Part shown: piece by piece, positions 8,146 through 19,261 of the stretch
How positions within the stretch are numbered: position 1 is the first letter of the stretch
How the letters are laid out: the number at the start of each line of letters is the position of its first letter
From: Cherax quadricarinatus
Lineage: Eukaryota; Arthropoda; Malacostraca; Decapoda; Parastacidae
Reading direction: 5' to 3'
DNA: 64,000 bases
NCBI RefSeq assembly: GCF_038502225.1
Contig: NC_091378.1
Coordinates: forward strand, 9,236,167-9,300,166
The notes under the pieces: model-generated
Databases searched by the model: none
The model's input: only the letters and a program-made list of their open reading frames with translations
What the model was told of the DNA's origin: nothing
Position numbers and translations under genes: made by a program

Positions 8146-9258
8146 AGTACAGAGTATCTTGTTCATGTTAGGTACACAGTACCTAGCTCATGTTAGGTAC
8201 ACAGTGCCTAGCTCATGTTAGGTACACAGTACCTAGCTCATGTTAGGTACACAGTACCTAGCTCATGTTAGGTACACAGTACCTAGCTCATGTTAGGTAC
8301 ACAGTACCTAGCTCATGTTAGGTATATAGTACCTAGCTCATGTTAGGTAGTGCCTAGCTCATGTTAGGTACACAGTACCTAGCTCATGTTAGGTACACAG
8401 TACCTAGCTCATGTTAGGTACACAGTACCTAGCTCATGTTAGGTACACAGTACCTAGCTCATGTTAGGTACACAGTACCTAGTTCATGTTAGGTACACAG
8501 TACCTAGCTCATGTTAGGTACACAGTACCTAGCTCATGTTAGGTACACAGTACCTAGTTCATGTTAGGTACACAGTACCTAGCTCATGTTAGATACACAG
8601 TATCTAGCTCATGTTAGGTAGATAGTACCTAGCTCATGTTAGGTACACAGTACCTGGCTTATTCTACGTACACAGTACCTAGCTCTTGTTAGGTACACAG
8701 TACCTAGTTCATGTTAGGTACAGAGTACCTAGTTCATGCTAGGTACACAGTATTCAGGTATACGGTACGTAATTCGTGTTAGGTAAACAGTACCTAGCTT
8801 ATTCTAGGTACACAATACCTAGCCCATGCTAGGCACACAGTACCTAGTTCATGCTATGTACACAGTACCTAGTTTATGATATGTACACAGAATTTAGTTC
8901 GTGCTAGGTACACAGTACCTATTTCCTGTTAGGTATACAGTATTTAGCTTATTCTAGGTACACAGTACCTAGCTTATCCTAGATACACAGTACCTAGCTT
9001 ATTCTAGGTAGCATGACTCAAGAAATCGTAATGACACGATTGGCTGGAGTTTTGAGACTCTATGACCGCGGGTTCAATCCCGGCCGGGGGTATGGTTTAT
9101 TCTAGGTACACAGTACCTGGTTCACGCTAGGTAAACATTACCTAGCTCAGGTACACAGTACCTAGCTTATGCTAAGTACGCAGTACCTAACTCATTTTAG
9201 GCATACAGTACCTAGCTCATGTTAGGTACACAGTACCTAGCTGATTCTAGGTAGTAAC
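8146..9258. repeat. 25-bp minisatellite with a hairpin in each unit
   Basis: About 43 units, each containing AGGTAC-ACA-GTACCT (a 6-bp inverted repeat with a 3-nt loop) followed by AGCTCATGTT. Units from 8170 to 8590 are nearly identical. From 8640 on they diverge (AGCTTATTCT, AGTTCATGCT), so the right side is older. One unit at 8591-8605 has changed on both arms to AGATAC-ACA-GTATCT. A tRNA-SINE relic interrupts the array at 9009-9095. Confidence 0.9.
9009..9095 (-). mobile_element. Internally deleted palindromic tRNA-SINE (family A)
   Basis: Read on the minus strand it begins with AAACCATACC, the left terminus of the palindromic SINE at 22342-22696, and ends with the TCATTACGATTTC right terminus, but the middle is deleted. 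The B-box-like GGTTCAATCCC is visible on the plus strand near 9070. The flanking ATTCTAGGTA repeats may be a target duplication, but they are also part of the 25-bp array. Confidence 0.65.
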
Positions 9259-9261
9259 ACT

Positions 9262-10228
9262 TCCTTCGGTAGGCCTCCTGGCTCTTGCTAGGCTGGGTAC
9301 TGCAGTAGGCCTCCTGACTCATGCTGGGCTGGATACTGCAGTAGGCCTCCTGACTCATGCTGGGCTGGATACTGCAGTAGGCCTCCTGACTCATGCTGGG
9401 GTGGATACTGCAGTAGGCCTCCTGACTCATGCTGGGCTGGATACTGCAGTAGGCCTCCTGACTCATGCTGGGCTGGATACTGCAGTAGGCCTCCTGACTC
9501 ATGCTGGGCTGGATACTGCAGTAGGCCTCCTGACTCATGCTGGGCTGCATACTGCAGTAGACCTCCTGACTCATGCTGGGCTGGATACTGAAGTAGGCCT
9601 CCTGACTCATGCTGGGCAGGATACTGCAGTAGGCCTCCTGACTCATGCTGGGCTGGATACTGCAGTAGGCCTCCTGACTCATGCTGGGCTGGATACTGCA
9701 GTAGGCCTCCTGACTCATGCTGGGGTGGATACTGCAGTAGGCCTCCTGACTCATGCTGGGGTGGATACTGTAGTAGGCCTCCTGACTCATGCTGGGCTGG
9801 ATACTGCAGTAGGCCTCCTGACTCATGCTGGGCTGGATACTGCAGTAGGCCTCCTGACTCATGCTGGGCTGGATACTGCAGTAGGCCTCCTGACTCATGC
9901 TGGGCTGGATACTGCAGTAGGCCTCCTGACTCATGCTGGGCTGCATACTGCAGTAGGCCTCCTGACTCATGCTGGGGTGGATACTGCAGTAGGCCTCCTG
10001 ACTCATGCTGGGCTGGATACTGCAGTAGGCCTCCTGACTCATGCTGGGCTGGATACTGCAGTAGGCCTCCTGACTCATGCTGGGCTGGATACTGCAGTAG
10101 GCCTCCTGACTCATGCTGGGCTGGATACTGCAGTAGGCCTCTTGACTCATGCTGGGCTGGATACTGCAGTAGGCCTCCTGACTCATGCTGGGCTGGATAC
10201 TGCAGTAGGCCTCGTGATTCACACTGAT
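9262..10228. repeat. 36-bp minisatellite
   Basis: About 27 units of 36 bp built from GGCCTCCTGACTCATGCTGG followed by GCTGGATACTGCAGTA. The unit length is a multiple of three, so both strands stay open for over 300 codons (12-residue repeats SQEAYCSIQPSM on minus, THAGLDTAVGLL on plus). Variants are single-base and scattered, and neither strand shows codon constraint. I call it a satellite, not a gene. Confidence 0.9.
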
Positions 10229-10544
10229 TTCAAATTTGACCACTCGTCTTTATTTCTGCATGTACGAGGAAGCGCTAAACACGTTGGAGATGATGCAGCA
10301 CTTAGATATAATGAATGATTGGTGGAAGTTAAGCTCCAATTCTTGGACGAAGAACCTTTCACCATTATTCAGTCAACCCATCAATTCATCATCAATTCTG
10401 CTGTCCGTGTGTCTTACGTATATAAGTTCATCCAACTTGATTTCAGTCTTACAAATCCAAGTTTATCCAACTTGAATTCAATGTTCAAAGTTTTCTCATT
10501 TTTTTCACCACCTTCATTTCATTTTGTGTGTTCCTGTCTTTTAC
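10229..10544. other. Unassigned spacer between minisatellites
   Basis: A 316-bp stretch with no recognised coding sequence or repeat. Confidence 0.3.
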
Positions 10545-11480
10545 CTTATGACGACGTTTCGGTACCTCATGACGTTTCGGAATCTTGTGACAACGTTTCG
10601 GAATCTTGTGACGACGTTTCGGAACCTCATGACGACGTTTCGGAATTTTGTGACGACGTTTCGGAATCTTGTGACAACGTTTCGGAATCTTGTGACAACG
10701 TTTCGGAATCTTGTGACAACGTTTCGGAATCTTGTGACGACGTTTCGGAACCTCATGACGACGTTTCGGAATCTTGTGACGACGTTTCGGAACTCATGAC
10801 GACGTTTCGGAATCTTGTGACGACGTTTTGGAACCTCGTGGCGACGTTTCGGAACCTTATGACGACGATTCCGAGCCTCATGACGATATTTCGGAGTATA
10901 ATGACGACGTTTCGGAACCTTATTGCGACGTTTCGGAGTCTTGTGATTACGTTTCAGAACCTTATAACGACTTTTCGGACTCTTATGACAACGTTTAGGA
11001 ATCTTATGACGATGTTTCGGAATTTACGGCGACGTTTTGGATTTTTATAACGACGTTTCGGAACCTCATGACGACGTTTCGGAATTTTGTGACGACGCTT
11101 TGGAATCTTGTGACGGCGTTTCGGAACCTCATGACGATGTTTCGGAATTTTGTGACGACGTTTCGGAACCTTATGGCAACGTTTTGGAACCTTATGACGA
11201 CGTTTTGGAACCTTTTGACGACGTTTCGGAACGTTATTACGACGTTTCGGAATCTTACGACTACGTTTTGGAATCTTGTGACGACGTTTCGGAGCCTTAT
11301 GACGACTTTTCAGAATCTTACAGCGACGTTTTTAAATCTTATGACGACGTTTTGGAATCTTATGACGACGTTTTGGAACCTTAGGACGACTTTTTTTGGA
11401 ATCTTATGACGACGTTTCGGAACCTAGTGACGACGTTTCGGTACGTAATGACGTTTCGAAACCTAATGACGTTTCAGTCC
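10545..11480. repeat. 21-bp minisatellite derived from a retroelement end
   Basis: About 44 units of roughly 21 bp, consensus GACGACGTTTCGGAACCTCA plus one base. Units vary at the CATG/CTTGT part. The last units run into GACGTTTCAGTCCGTCCTGG, which resembles the GACGACGTTTCGGTCCGACT terminus at 18289-18312 (PLE-like end). The repeated motif is therefore the reverse of the GAAACGTCGTC segment of that end. Confidence 0.85.
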
Positions 11481-11509
11481 GTCCTGGACCCTTGTTAACC
11501 CCGACTGTC

Positions 11510-11740
11510 CATTATTATTAGTAATGATTATAATTATAATAATTTTTAAAAGGGTAGAGAGGTAAGCCAGTGGAAGGCCTCGATCGAATGACCAAAAGCT
11601 CCAGTAGCGAGTCATGATGTAGGCCTGCCGGACGCAAGCAGCAACAACCTGTTTGACCGGGCAGTCACCAGGAAAGTCTGATCTCAGGTAAGACCTGATG
11701 AAAACTCCCGAAAAATAGCCACAGGTAAGTCACAGGAATA
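11510..11740 (+). repeat. Dispersed repeat family E
   Basis: TTTTAAAAGGGTAGAGAGG, TGACCAAAAGCTCCAGT and following sequence match the reverse complement of 28862-29000. It is preceded by an ATTATAATAATT tail. The family is unknown to me; its size and tail suggest a SINE or a LINE 3' end. Confidence 0.5.
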
Positions 11741-11929
11741 TTAAGAGAATTTTTACACACCTTAACTTACCTTTACCCCTGATATACCTTAGAAGAGTTT
11801 CGAGAGTTTCTTTACTCTGAGTTAAATTAAATGCACATTAATTAAGGTACTTCAAGGTACGTTAATTAAGGTACATAAATTACCAACTGAAAGGAACAAT
11901 TAACGAAATAAATTGCTGTACCAGACCGA

Positions 11930-12092
11930 ATTGTATTTTTATTATAGAGGAGCGTTAAACGCGTAAGGGTCATACAGCTCCTGGCGAACGGGAGGTAATC
12001 AGGTCTGATTAAGGTGAAGGTTCTGCAAATTCCTTGGAACTAGAGCCCTTCACCAGCGTCAAGACGTCCTCCTTGAAGAGAATAAATCTTCT
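11930..12092 (-). repeat. Diverged SINE family C copy
   Basis: The order AGCGTTAAACGCGTAAGGGT, CATACAGCTCCTGG, ending in CACCAGCGTCAAGACGTCC, matches the better copies at 58313-58495 and 59487-59649. The TAA tail lies at the left, so the element reads on the minus strand. Its 3' end is the same as that of the I-group LINE in this window. Confidence 0.65.
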
Positions 12093-12281
12093 TGACAGAA
12101 ATTAAGTTTAAAAATAAATTCAAGCAAAAAATTGTATATAATAATTATAATAATTATAATAATTCAATATCAATGGTATACAATCCCGACAAGATAAAAA
12201 AACACATAAGACACTTGGGGTTGAAAAATTTCTTCAGACAGAATTAAATTTTCAGTAACTGTTGCTTGAAGAGTTGGGAAG

Positions 12282-13705
12282 GTATATCTCAGGTATATCA
12301 CAGGTATATCTCAGGTATATCACAGGTATATCTCAGGTATATCACAGGTATATCACAGGTATATCTCAGGTATATCACAGGTATATCTCAGGTATATCAC
12401 AGGTATATCTCAGGTATATCACAGGTATATCACAGGTATATCTCAGGTATATCACAGGTATATCTCAGGTATATCTCAGGTATATCACAGGTATATCTCA
12501 GGTATATCACAGGTATATCACAGGTATATCTCAGGTATATCACAGGTATATCTCAGGTATATCACAGGTATATCTCAGGTATATCACAGGTATATCTCAG
12601 GTATATCACAGGTATATCTCAGGTATATCACAGGTATATCTCAGGTATATCACAGGTATATCTCAGGTATATCACAGGTATATCTCAGGTATATCACAGG
12701 TATATCTCAGGTATATCACAGGTATATCTCAGGTATATCACAGGTATATCTCAGGTATATCACAGGTATATCTCAGGTATATCACAGGTATATCTCAGGT
12801 ATATCACAGGTATATCTCAGGTATATCACAGGTATATCTCAGGTATATCACAGGTATATCTCAGGTATATCACAGGTATATCTCAGGTATAACACAGGTA
12901 TATCTCAGGTATATCACAGGTATATCTCAGGTATATCACAGGTATATCTCAGGTATATCACAGGTATATCTCAGGTATATCACAGGTAAGGTATATCTCA
13001 GGTATATCACAGGTATATCTCAGGTATATCACAGGTATATCTCAGGTATATCAAAGGTATATCTCAGGTATATCACAGGTATATCTCAGGTATATCACAG
13101 GTATATCTCAGGTATATCAAGGGTATATCTCAGGTATATCACAGATATATCTCAGGTATATCACAGGTAAGGTATATCTCAGGTATATCACAGGTAAGGT
13201 ATATCTCAGGTATATCACAGGTATATCTCAGGTATATCACAGGTATATCTCAGGTATATCACAGGTATATCTCAGGTATATCACAGGTATATCTCAGGTA
13301 TATCACAGGTATATCTCAGGTATATCACAGGTAAGGTATATCTCAGGTATATCACAGGTATATCTCAGGTATATCACAGGTATATCTCAGGTATATCACA
13401 GGTAAGGTATATCTCAGGTATATCACAGGTATATCTCAGGAATATCACAGGTAAGGTATATCTCAGGTATATCACAGGTATATCTCAGGTATATCACAGG
13501 TATATCACAGGTATATCTCAAGTATATCACAGGTAAGGTATATCTCAAGTATATCACAGGTAAGGTAAATCTCAGGTATATCACAGGTATATCTCAGGTA
13601 TATCACCAGGTATATCTCAGATATATCACAGGTATATCTCAGATATATCACAGGTATAACTCAGATATATCACGGGTATATCTCAGATATATCTCAAGTA
13701 TAATA
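12282..13705. repeat. 11-bp minisatellite with 22-bp higher-order unit
   Basis: About 130 copies of CAGGTATATCT / CAGGTATATCA alternating, so the effective unit is 22 bp. From about 12985 rightwards, an extra GTAAG step (CAGGTAAGGTATAT) appears in several units, and from 13600 the unit degrades to CAGATATAT. The unit resembles the CAGGTATACTC tail repeat at 7632-7915. Long open frames (GISQVYHRY-type) are repeat artefacts. Confidence 0.9.
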
Positions 13706-13822
13706 ATACTCGCCTTGCAGTCGTATTATTATTGATGATAAATTAAGCACTCGAGCAACACATGGGTATCTTGACAAGTGACGTTTTGTCATCTAGTTTC
13801 TTTATCAATACAGTACAGAAGA

Positions 13823-13979
13823 CTCACGAAATCGTAATGACACAATTACAAACAAACCATACCACGGGCGGGGTTAGAACCCTCGATCAGAGAGTCACAA
13901 AACTCCAGACCGTCGCGTTAGCCACTGGGCCAGCTAGCTACAATAAGATTCATCCAACTAAGTATATTTCTACACCAGT
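13823..13979 (-). mobile_element. tRNA-derived SINE family A, single copy
   Basis: A 157-bp element read on the minus strand: a tRNA-like head with an A-box fit (TGGCCCAGTGG), a B-box-like stretch (GGGTTCTAACCCC), then GTGGTATGGTTTG and a TCATTACGATTTCGTGAGT end. It is flanked by a perfect 13-bp duplication, ACAGTACAGAAGA at 13810-13822 and 13980-13992. It equals the forward half of the palindromic copies at 22342 and 53689. It would be a pol III transcript moved by LINE machinery. Confidence 0.85.
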
Positions 13980-13992
13980 ACAGTACAGAAGA

Positions 13993-14590
13993 TTAAAGAG
14001 ACAGAAGATGAATATGCAGGAAAATCGTGAAGCGGTATGTTGATGATCTTCGAAAGTCAACACCAAATATAAACGTATGCAGTATGCATTATTTTTGAAA
14101 ACTTCAAAATTGCTTTTGTTATTTGTGAAAAAGAACAAATACTGTAGAGATGGAGAATCGATAGAACAACGTTGATAATGGCAGAGATATTTCGGGAGAT
14201 AAAGTTGCCTGAAAAGTTGATGTACGTCATTATATCATCGCAAGAAGATTTATTGAATATAATGAACATTGTTTTAAACTGAAAGAGATACTGAAGCAAT
14301 ATAAATACTTTCCAGTGACTTCGGACGAAAGTTCAGAAGTATTCACAGGTACTATAGATGAGGATATCGTGGGTCGTGAAAGAGTCAAAAATACAAGAGG
14401 TGGATGGTGGTACGAAAGGTTTTCAAAACTTGTCGGTTTTGAAAACCATTTATCACAAAAGGTTTAGGCGTTTATGCAGCTCTGATTCGGGTCCAAATGA
14501 ATATGGAGGATTTAAAGAATGTTCCTGTATTGTAAATGGTACAGCAAAAGCTGTGACTGGCAGAGCACTGGGAACAGTAGGTTTGTTGAA
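13993..14590. other. Unassigned sequence
   Basis: A weak 79-codon frame at 14358-14597 (including SSDSGPNEYGGFKECSCI) has no family I recognise and no companion exons. I see no other structure. Confidence 0.3.
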
Positions 14591-14591
14591 G

Positions 14592-14745
14592 GTGTGAATA
14601 TGATAATGGTATACAGTACAGAAACGTTTCGCCTAAACTGTATGTTTCTTCAGTTTTCGACTGAAGAAACCTAGTGTCTTGTTGAAGGTAAATGGAATGT
14701 ATTGAATTCCATTATACCGTATTATTCACTGAGGAGAATTAGGTG
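14592..14745. mobile_element. Small foldback of a PLE-like end
   Basis: The centre is a 10-bp perfect hairpin, GTTTCTTCAG / CTGAAGAAAC (14644-14670). The left half read on the minus strand gives CTGAAGAAAC and then GGCGAAACGTTTCTG, the order of a hammerhead with a poor stem II. Outer arms near 14592-14615 and 14722-14745 are partly complementary (TAATGGTATAC against GGTATAATGG). Confidence 0.5.
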
Positions 14746-15350
14746 TCAAGATAATTGGTGATATAGAAAGTGTTGTTAACACTGAGAACTTAACCTCAAA
14801 TTCATAGGAAAAAAACGAATGCAGAATTCAGTGCCCATACATTACACTCAAATATCAAGTGAATGAGTAGTTGAAAATCTCGTGATTATTTCTTTTCCTA
14901 TCGGAAAGAAATGCTTTCCATTCATAAATATACCAAAATCAACTGCGACATAGACTGACTTCGCTCCCTTGATTCCTGGCAGACAAAACTTACGTGATTG
15001 TGCTGAATATACACTTGCAAGGCAAGCAAAACATCGTTAGACACAATGAAGCTTCAAGAAAGAAACCTCTGCCATTCAGTTTTCGTTTATGGACGGATGG
15101 CGAAACGTCTACAAGATACCCCAGATGTTAAACAAGTTTTTATCCAACATGGAAGGATGATCTTGTACACTTTGTTTCTTGTCGTAAAGGGATGGTACCT
15201 GATAGCAAGACAGGGTTCTGAAGCACTGATAAAATATTAATCTATTTCTACTGAGTTCAAAAAAAAAAAAAAATGCAAACTCAGGCAAACAGATGTGCGA
15301 GTTCAACTTGATAAACAATCCCACGGAAGCTACAGTAGAGGCATAGTTGA
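14746..15350. other. Unassigned sequence
   Basis: No convincing gene. A poly-A run lies at about 15259-15272. The 64-codon frame at 15046-15240 shows no known domain. Confidence 0.3.
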
Positions 15351-15351
15351 C

Positions 15352-15592
15352 GAATGAGACACTTGTGCAACATTTAGGAATCTTCACTGAGGATACGTTT
15401 CGCCAGCCTGGAGTCAATGTGCTCAGTCCATCAAGACTGATGGACTGAACATATCTGCTCCAGGCTGTGGGGCTGATTACTTCAGACTCCTCAACTTCCA
15501 CCGTTCTTCTCTGTATTGGACTGAAGAAGCCCCTGGCTGGCGAAACGTTTTCTCAGTAAAGATTCTCAAAAAGTTGTACAAGTGTCTCATTC
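15352..15592. mobile_element. Foldback of a PLE-like end with a hammerhead
   Basis: The left arm (15352-15409, GAATGAGACACTTGTGCAAC to ACGTTTCGCCAG) is an imperfect reverse complement of the right arm (15536-15592, CTGGCGAAACG to GTACAAGTGTCTCATTC). The 126-bp spacer carries the rest of the right-hand terminus. This is the architecture of 25514-25672 and of the centre of the PLE pair: one complete end plus an inverted partial end. Confidence 0.65.
15513..15562 (+). ncRNA. Hammerhead ribozyme motif, second copy
   Basis: CTGAAGA at 15521-15527 (position 7 of the core tolerates any base), a short stem II from GCC with GGC around CCTGGCT, then GAAACG at 15542-15547. Stem I can pair GGA (before the core) with TTC after it, one pair being a wobble. 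Stem II is only about three pairs, so activity is less likely than for 7376-7428. Confidence 0.55.
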
Positions 15593-16320
15593 CTCAACTT
15601 GCCGGGTTTCTAAACCATTTATATTACATATTTATCAGATATTCAGCTTAATGTGTGAACTACAGCCTCACCCACTAATACCAACGAAGAATAAAGAACA
15701 GTCTCTGATAGCAAAGAAACCTTGCACTCAAAATATACTCAATAGAGCTTATTTACATATATAAAAGTACATTTTCCGTGATGCAGCAAGGAAAATCCGA
15801 GACCAGAAACCAAATGGGAAACAAAACACTGGATGCTTGTCTTTGACGCGCTTCCACCAACACTGAAAAAAGAGATTTTGGAAAAAGAAAAGCCTCGCTT
15901 TCAGCATCCTCCATAAGAACTTAAGAAATAAAAAAATAAACACTAGGTTAGTGGTAAATTATGGTCTAATATTCGTCTTTAATTTTTCGGTTTTCATTCA
16001 TTCTGTTTAGTCATGAGTCGTTCACTCTTTCCTCTTGAAGCTTCCATCTTTTTACCCAGCCTGAAAAATCGTCATAAAATTCTTAATTACAATAGACGGT
16101 AAAGGTTTATAAGCAGCTTTGTTGCAGCTCTATTATGTCCATAAGGAAAATTTTAGTGCCAAAACTTCTAGGCTTTGTAATATAGGCAACAGTATAATAT
16201 TAATATAGTGCCGTTGGTCTTGCGTGCTCTTTATTCTTAAAAGATAAAATATCCAGATATTATAACTGAAGATGCAAGTCCAGATGTTCTCCTCTTAAAG
16301 TTTTTAGAGCCTAGCTCCTA
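15593..16320. other. Unassigned AT-rich sequence
   Basis: No coding similarity or tandem repeat recognised. Confidence 0.3.
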
Positions 16321-16400
16321 GGTCTTTTGTACATCCATATGATCTTTTGCTACCATTCACAGACAGATATGGAGTGCACAATAAACTAGCCACTACCATC
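16321..16400 (+). repeat. LINE 3' end fragment
   Basis: GATCTTTTGCTACCATTCAC, ATATGGAGTGCACAATAAAC resembles the 3' end at 31940-31995 (CTTTTGACTACCGCCCACAG, ATGGGGTGCATAATAAAC). It probably marks the end of a CR1/Rex-type LINE otherwise lost here. Confidence 0.5.
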
Positions 16401-16589
16401 CACAGGAAAGATGATTTTATTATATGCATTTTTACTCCTCATATAATTACAATCTTTATTCTGGATTTTTTTTTTAAATTTTATTTATCATATATCTTAG
16501 ATTTTCTCTTAAATATTTCCACTGTTTTTTTTTAATACGACCCATGAATACTAATGTAGATCCGGAGGTTAATCTCCTCTCAGATCTTT

Positions 16590-18219
16590 ATAATATCTAG
16601 TTTACAGTAAACTAACACTGCAAATATTACACAACTAGCCAGACACAATCTTCAGTAACAAGAACATCTCAGTATTCAACTACATCGCTGGATCTCTAAG
16701 TTAACAAACATCGATCACTTCACAACATTCCTTGAGTCACTAAACGATAACCCGACATTCATTACTCTAACAGAAACTTGGATACAATATAACTCAATAG
16801 ACATTTACGGTTTACCTGGATACAGAGCCATACATAAACTTCATCAAAAGTGGAGTAACAGCAATATACTATACCAATGAATACAATGTATAAACTCTAC
16901 ATGTATCAGAGATGAACATAGGGAATACATATTTCCTAAATTTACAGCTTTAAACATAAATGGCCATTAGCAATAGATGTTATAGCTCACACATCAACAA
17001 TAGTCACGTTTAGAGATAATCTTAAAAGCTTAATCATAAATAATAAACTTAACAAGCATCACTTAGTATTTGCTGGAAACTTTAGCGTCACTCTCAACCA
17101 GGCAGAAAGAAGACCAACAATTATCTGACTTCGTAAACAATGTGTGAAATTGTCTAATATTGCAAACATTAAGTAAAACCTGGCGAATTACCGAGACATT
17201 GGTACTCTTGACCACATAACAGCTCCTCTATAAGGTAACATAATCACTGATAACACAACCGATTATTACCCAGCCTTGTTACCAGCATTACCAGATCACC
17301 GTCTTCAAAAATGTCTTTAAGATTTCAAGACGAGGATTCAGTCAATAATTTGATCATTTCAATAAGTACCATTGACTGGCAGAGAGATTTCGATATTGTT
17401 CAAGATATTCGCTCACGTCTTCAAGCTTTCCTTAAAAAAAAAATGCCTTTGTAACATAAATTGTCCCTTAGAAACTAAACAGGGCAAATAAAAGGGTAAA
17501 TAGCCCTTGGCTAGCCAACAACATCCTCGGAGCCATTGACAAGAAAGATAATTATGAAAGCAATACAGAATGGGCTTAATTCCTAACGAACTAGCAAAGA
17601 GATATACATCAACACCGAAATATCATGGAATTTGTACAACTATTATGCCAACAGATTCCAGTAAATAAAGGGCGATATCTAAAAGACCTGGATAACACTC
17701 GCTCAAATACAGGGCTCACGCTGGTTCAGGTAGGTTTTCTAGGACGGGTACTGGCCCGGGTTATCCTCAAGTGGTGACCCGGTACGGACTAAGATAACAG
17801 AAATTGTACTGGCTAGACCCAAAGAAACCCTCCATTCATGTTGCTGATTCCCTAACTTCCTTTCAACTATAGGGACTAACCTTGTCAGGCAAATCCCAAA
17901 CTTTGTTGCTCAGGTTAGGGATTACCTCAGTGGCAATTATCAAGACTCCCTCCACCTGTCCCTAACAAATTCAATAATAAATGCAATAAAACAGAAAGCA
18001 GGTAATAAAGCGATTATAGCACCATTAAAACTTAGAAAAGTTGCTGTTGTCATTGTCATTGCACTTGTCATTGCAACCCTGTGTTATAAATCTCCTGAAA
18101 CCCAAATTTTCCCTAATATACCGAAGCTAACTCGTGCTAGCCCAGTCCACACAAGTAGAGACCCAAATGAAGTCAACAATTATTGACCAGTCTCTAACTT
18201 GCCATTAGTTTCTAAAATA
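16590..18219 (+). pseudogene. Decayed CR1/Rex-like LINE, endonuclease and early RT region
   Basis: Translated pieces include FITLTETWIQYNSIDIYGLP and GYRAIHKL (the LTETW motif of apurinic-like endonucleases), then HHLVFAGNFSV (GDFN-like block), later SPWLANNI, and at 18150-18235 DPNEVNNY-PVSNLPLVSKI (RT N-terminal block). Stops and frameshifts are frequent. A G/C-rich piece at 17710-17880 (ACTGGCCCGGGTTATCCTCA, GGTGACCCGG) resembles the SINE-like sequence at 55810-56050 and may be an insertion. The RT is interrupted at 18219 by a foldback element and resumes at 19262. Confidence 0.65.
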
Positions 18220-18374
18220 ACAAAAAAAGGCACAATACCGTGACTGGAACGATACACAAATAACCCGCACATAAAAGAGAGAAGCTTACGACGACGTTTC
18301 GGTCCGACTTGGACCATTTACAAAGTCACACTAACCAGAAGTGGAGCAGGACGGCAATATATAGGCAGGAAGAG

Positions 18375-18419
<45 letters not shown>

Positions 18420-19101
18420 CAAGAATGGTATAATACCGACATGCGCAACATGCGTAACACCCGGGCATCCCCATCGTAGACGTTTCGCCATCCAGCCAGC
18501 CACTGGATGGCGAAACGTCCACAACAAAGACAACCAGACGCCGCACATGTGTCTTAATTTCATCAGAAGTTGTAGTAGTAGTAGTAGTAGTAGAAGAGGT
18601 AGTAGTAGTGGTAGCGGTAGAAGTGGGAAATGAGGAGGACGAGCCAGTCAAATACAAAGGAAGGGGAGCACTGCAAGAGAGCTAGGTGTCCACAGAAGCA
18701 GAGCAAGCGCACAGAGGTGCGCTTGGGTTGTCTTTCTCTCTTCTGTCTCGAGTTTCTGTTCCTTCTTCATTTATTTCACCACTTCCTCTTTCACGCACCT
18801 CTGTGCGCTTGCTGTCCCTCTGTGGGCACCTAGCTCTCTTGCAGTGCTCCCCTTCCTTTATATTTGACTGGCTCGTCCTCCTCATTTCCCACTTCTACCA
18901 CTACCACTACTACTACCTCTTCTACTACTACTACTTCTACTACTACTACTGATGAAATTAAGACATGTGCGGCATCTGGTTGTCTTTGTTGTGGACGTTT
19001 CGCCATCCAGTGGCTGGCTGGATGGCGAAACGTCTACGATGGGGATGCCGGGTGTTCCGCATGTGTCTTGATTTCATCTTGTCGGTATTATACCATTCTT
19101 G

Positions 19102-19138
<37 letters not shown>

Positions 19139-19261
19139 TCTTCCTGCCTATATATTGCCGTCCTGCTCCACTTCTGGTTAGTGTGACTTTGTAAATGGTC
19201 CAAGTCGGACCGAAACGTCGTCGTAAGCTTCTCTCTTTTATGTGCGGGTTATTTGTGTGTG
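18220..19261. mobile_element. 1.04-kb foldback element with 13-bp target duplication
   Basis: The arms 18254-18721 and 18794-19258 are near-perfect inverted repeats (about 465 bp each) around a 72-bp spacer. The insertion is flanked by AGTTTCTAAAATA at 18207-18219 and 19262-19274 and splits a LINE RT frame. Each arm contains a (GTA)n/(TAC)n microsatellite, a 17-bp perfect hairpin (GACGTTTCGCCATCCAG at 18479-18495 with 18503-18519; mirrored at 18994-19034), and at the outside the PLE-like terminus CCGAAACGTCGTC next to a GGTCC-AAGTC-GGACC hairpin. The left side has about 34 bp beyond the palindrome. No coding capacity. Confidence 0.85.

Noticed and set aside
8146..9258. CRISPR-like regular repeats
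   Set aside because: Units are directly adjacent with no unique spacers, in clearly eukaryotic DNA; no Cas-like gene. The same applies to the 20-, 29- and 36-bp arrays.
9212..10318. Opposed open frames of 343 (minus) and 305 (plus) codons with 12-residue repeats
   Set aside because: They follow from a 36-bp tandem unit lacking stops in two frames. Substitutions are not biased to synonymous sites on either strand and there are no flanking gene features.
10319..11384. Repeat proteins such as DDVSEPH and FRNLMTT
   Set aside because: Frames of the 21-bp minisatellite, open in more than one phase.
12262..13170. 302-codon frame of YHRYISGISQ-type repeats
   Set aside because: Produced by an 11/22-bp minisatellite; the frame ends where the repeat phase changes.
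14358..14597. 79-codon frame with some protein-like composition
   Set aside because: No recognised motif, no related copy in the window, and no splice-site pattern; left as unassigned.
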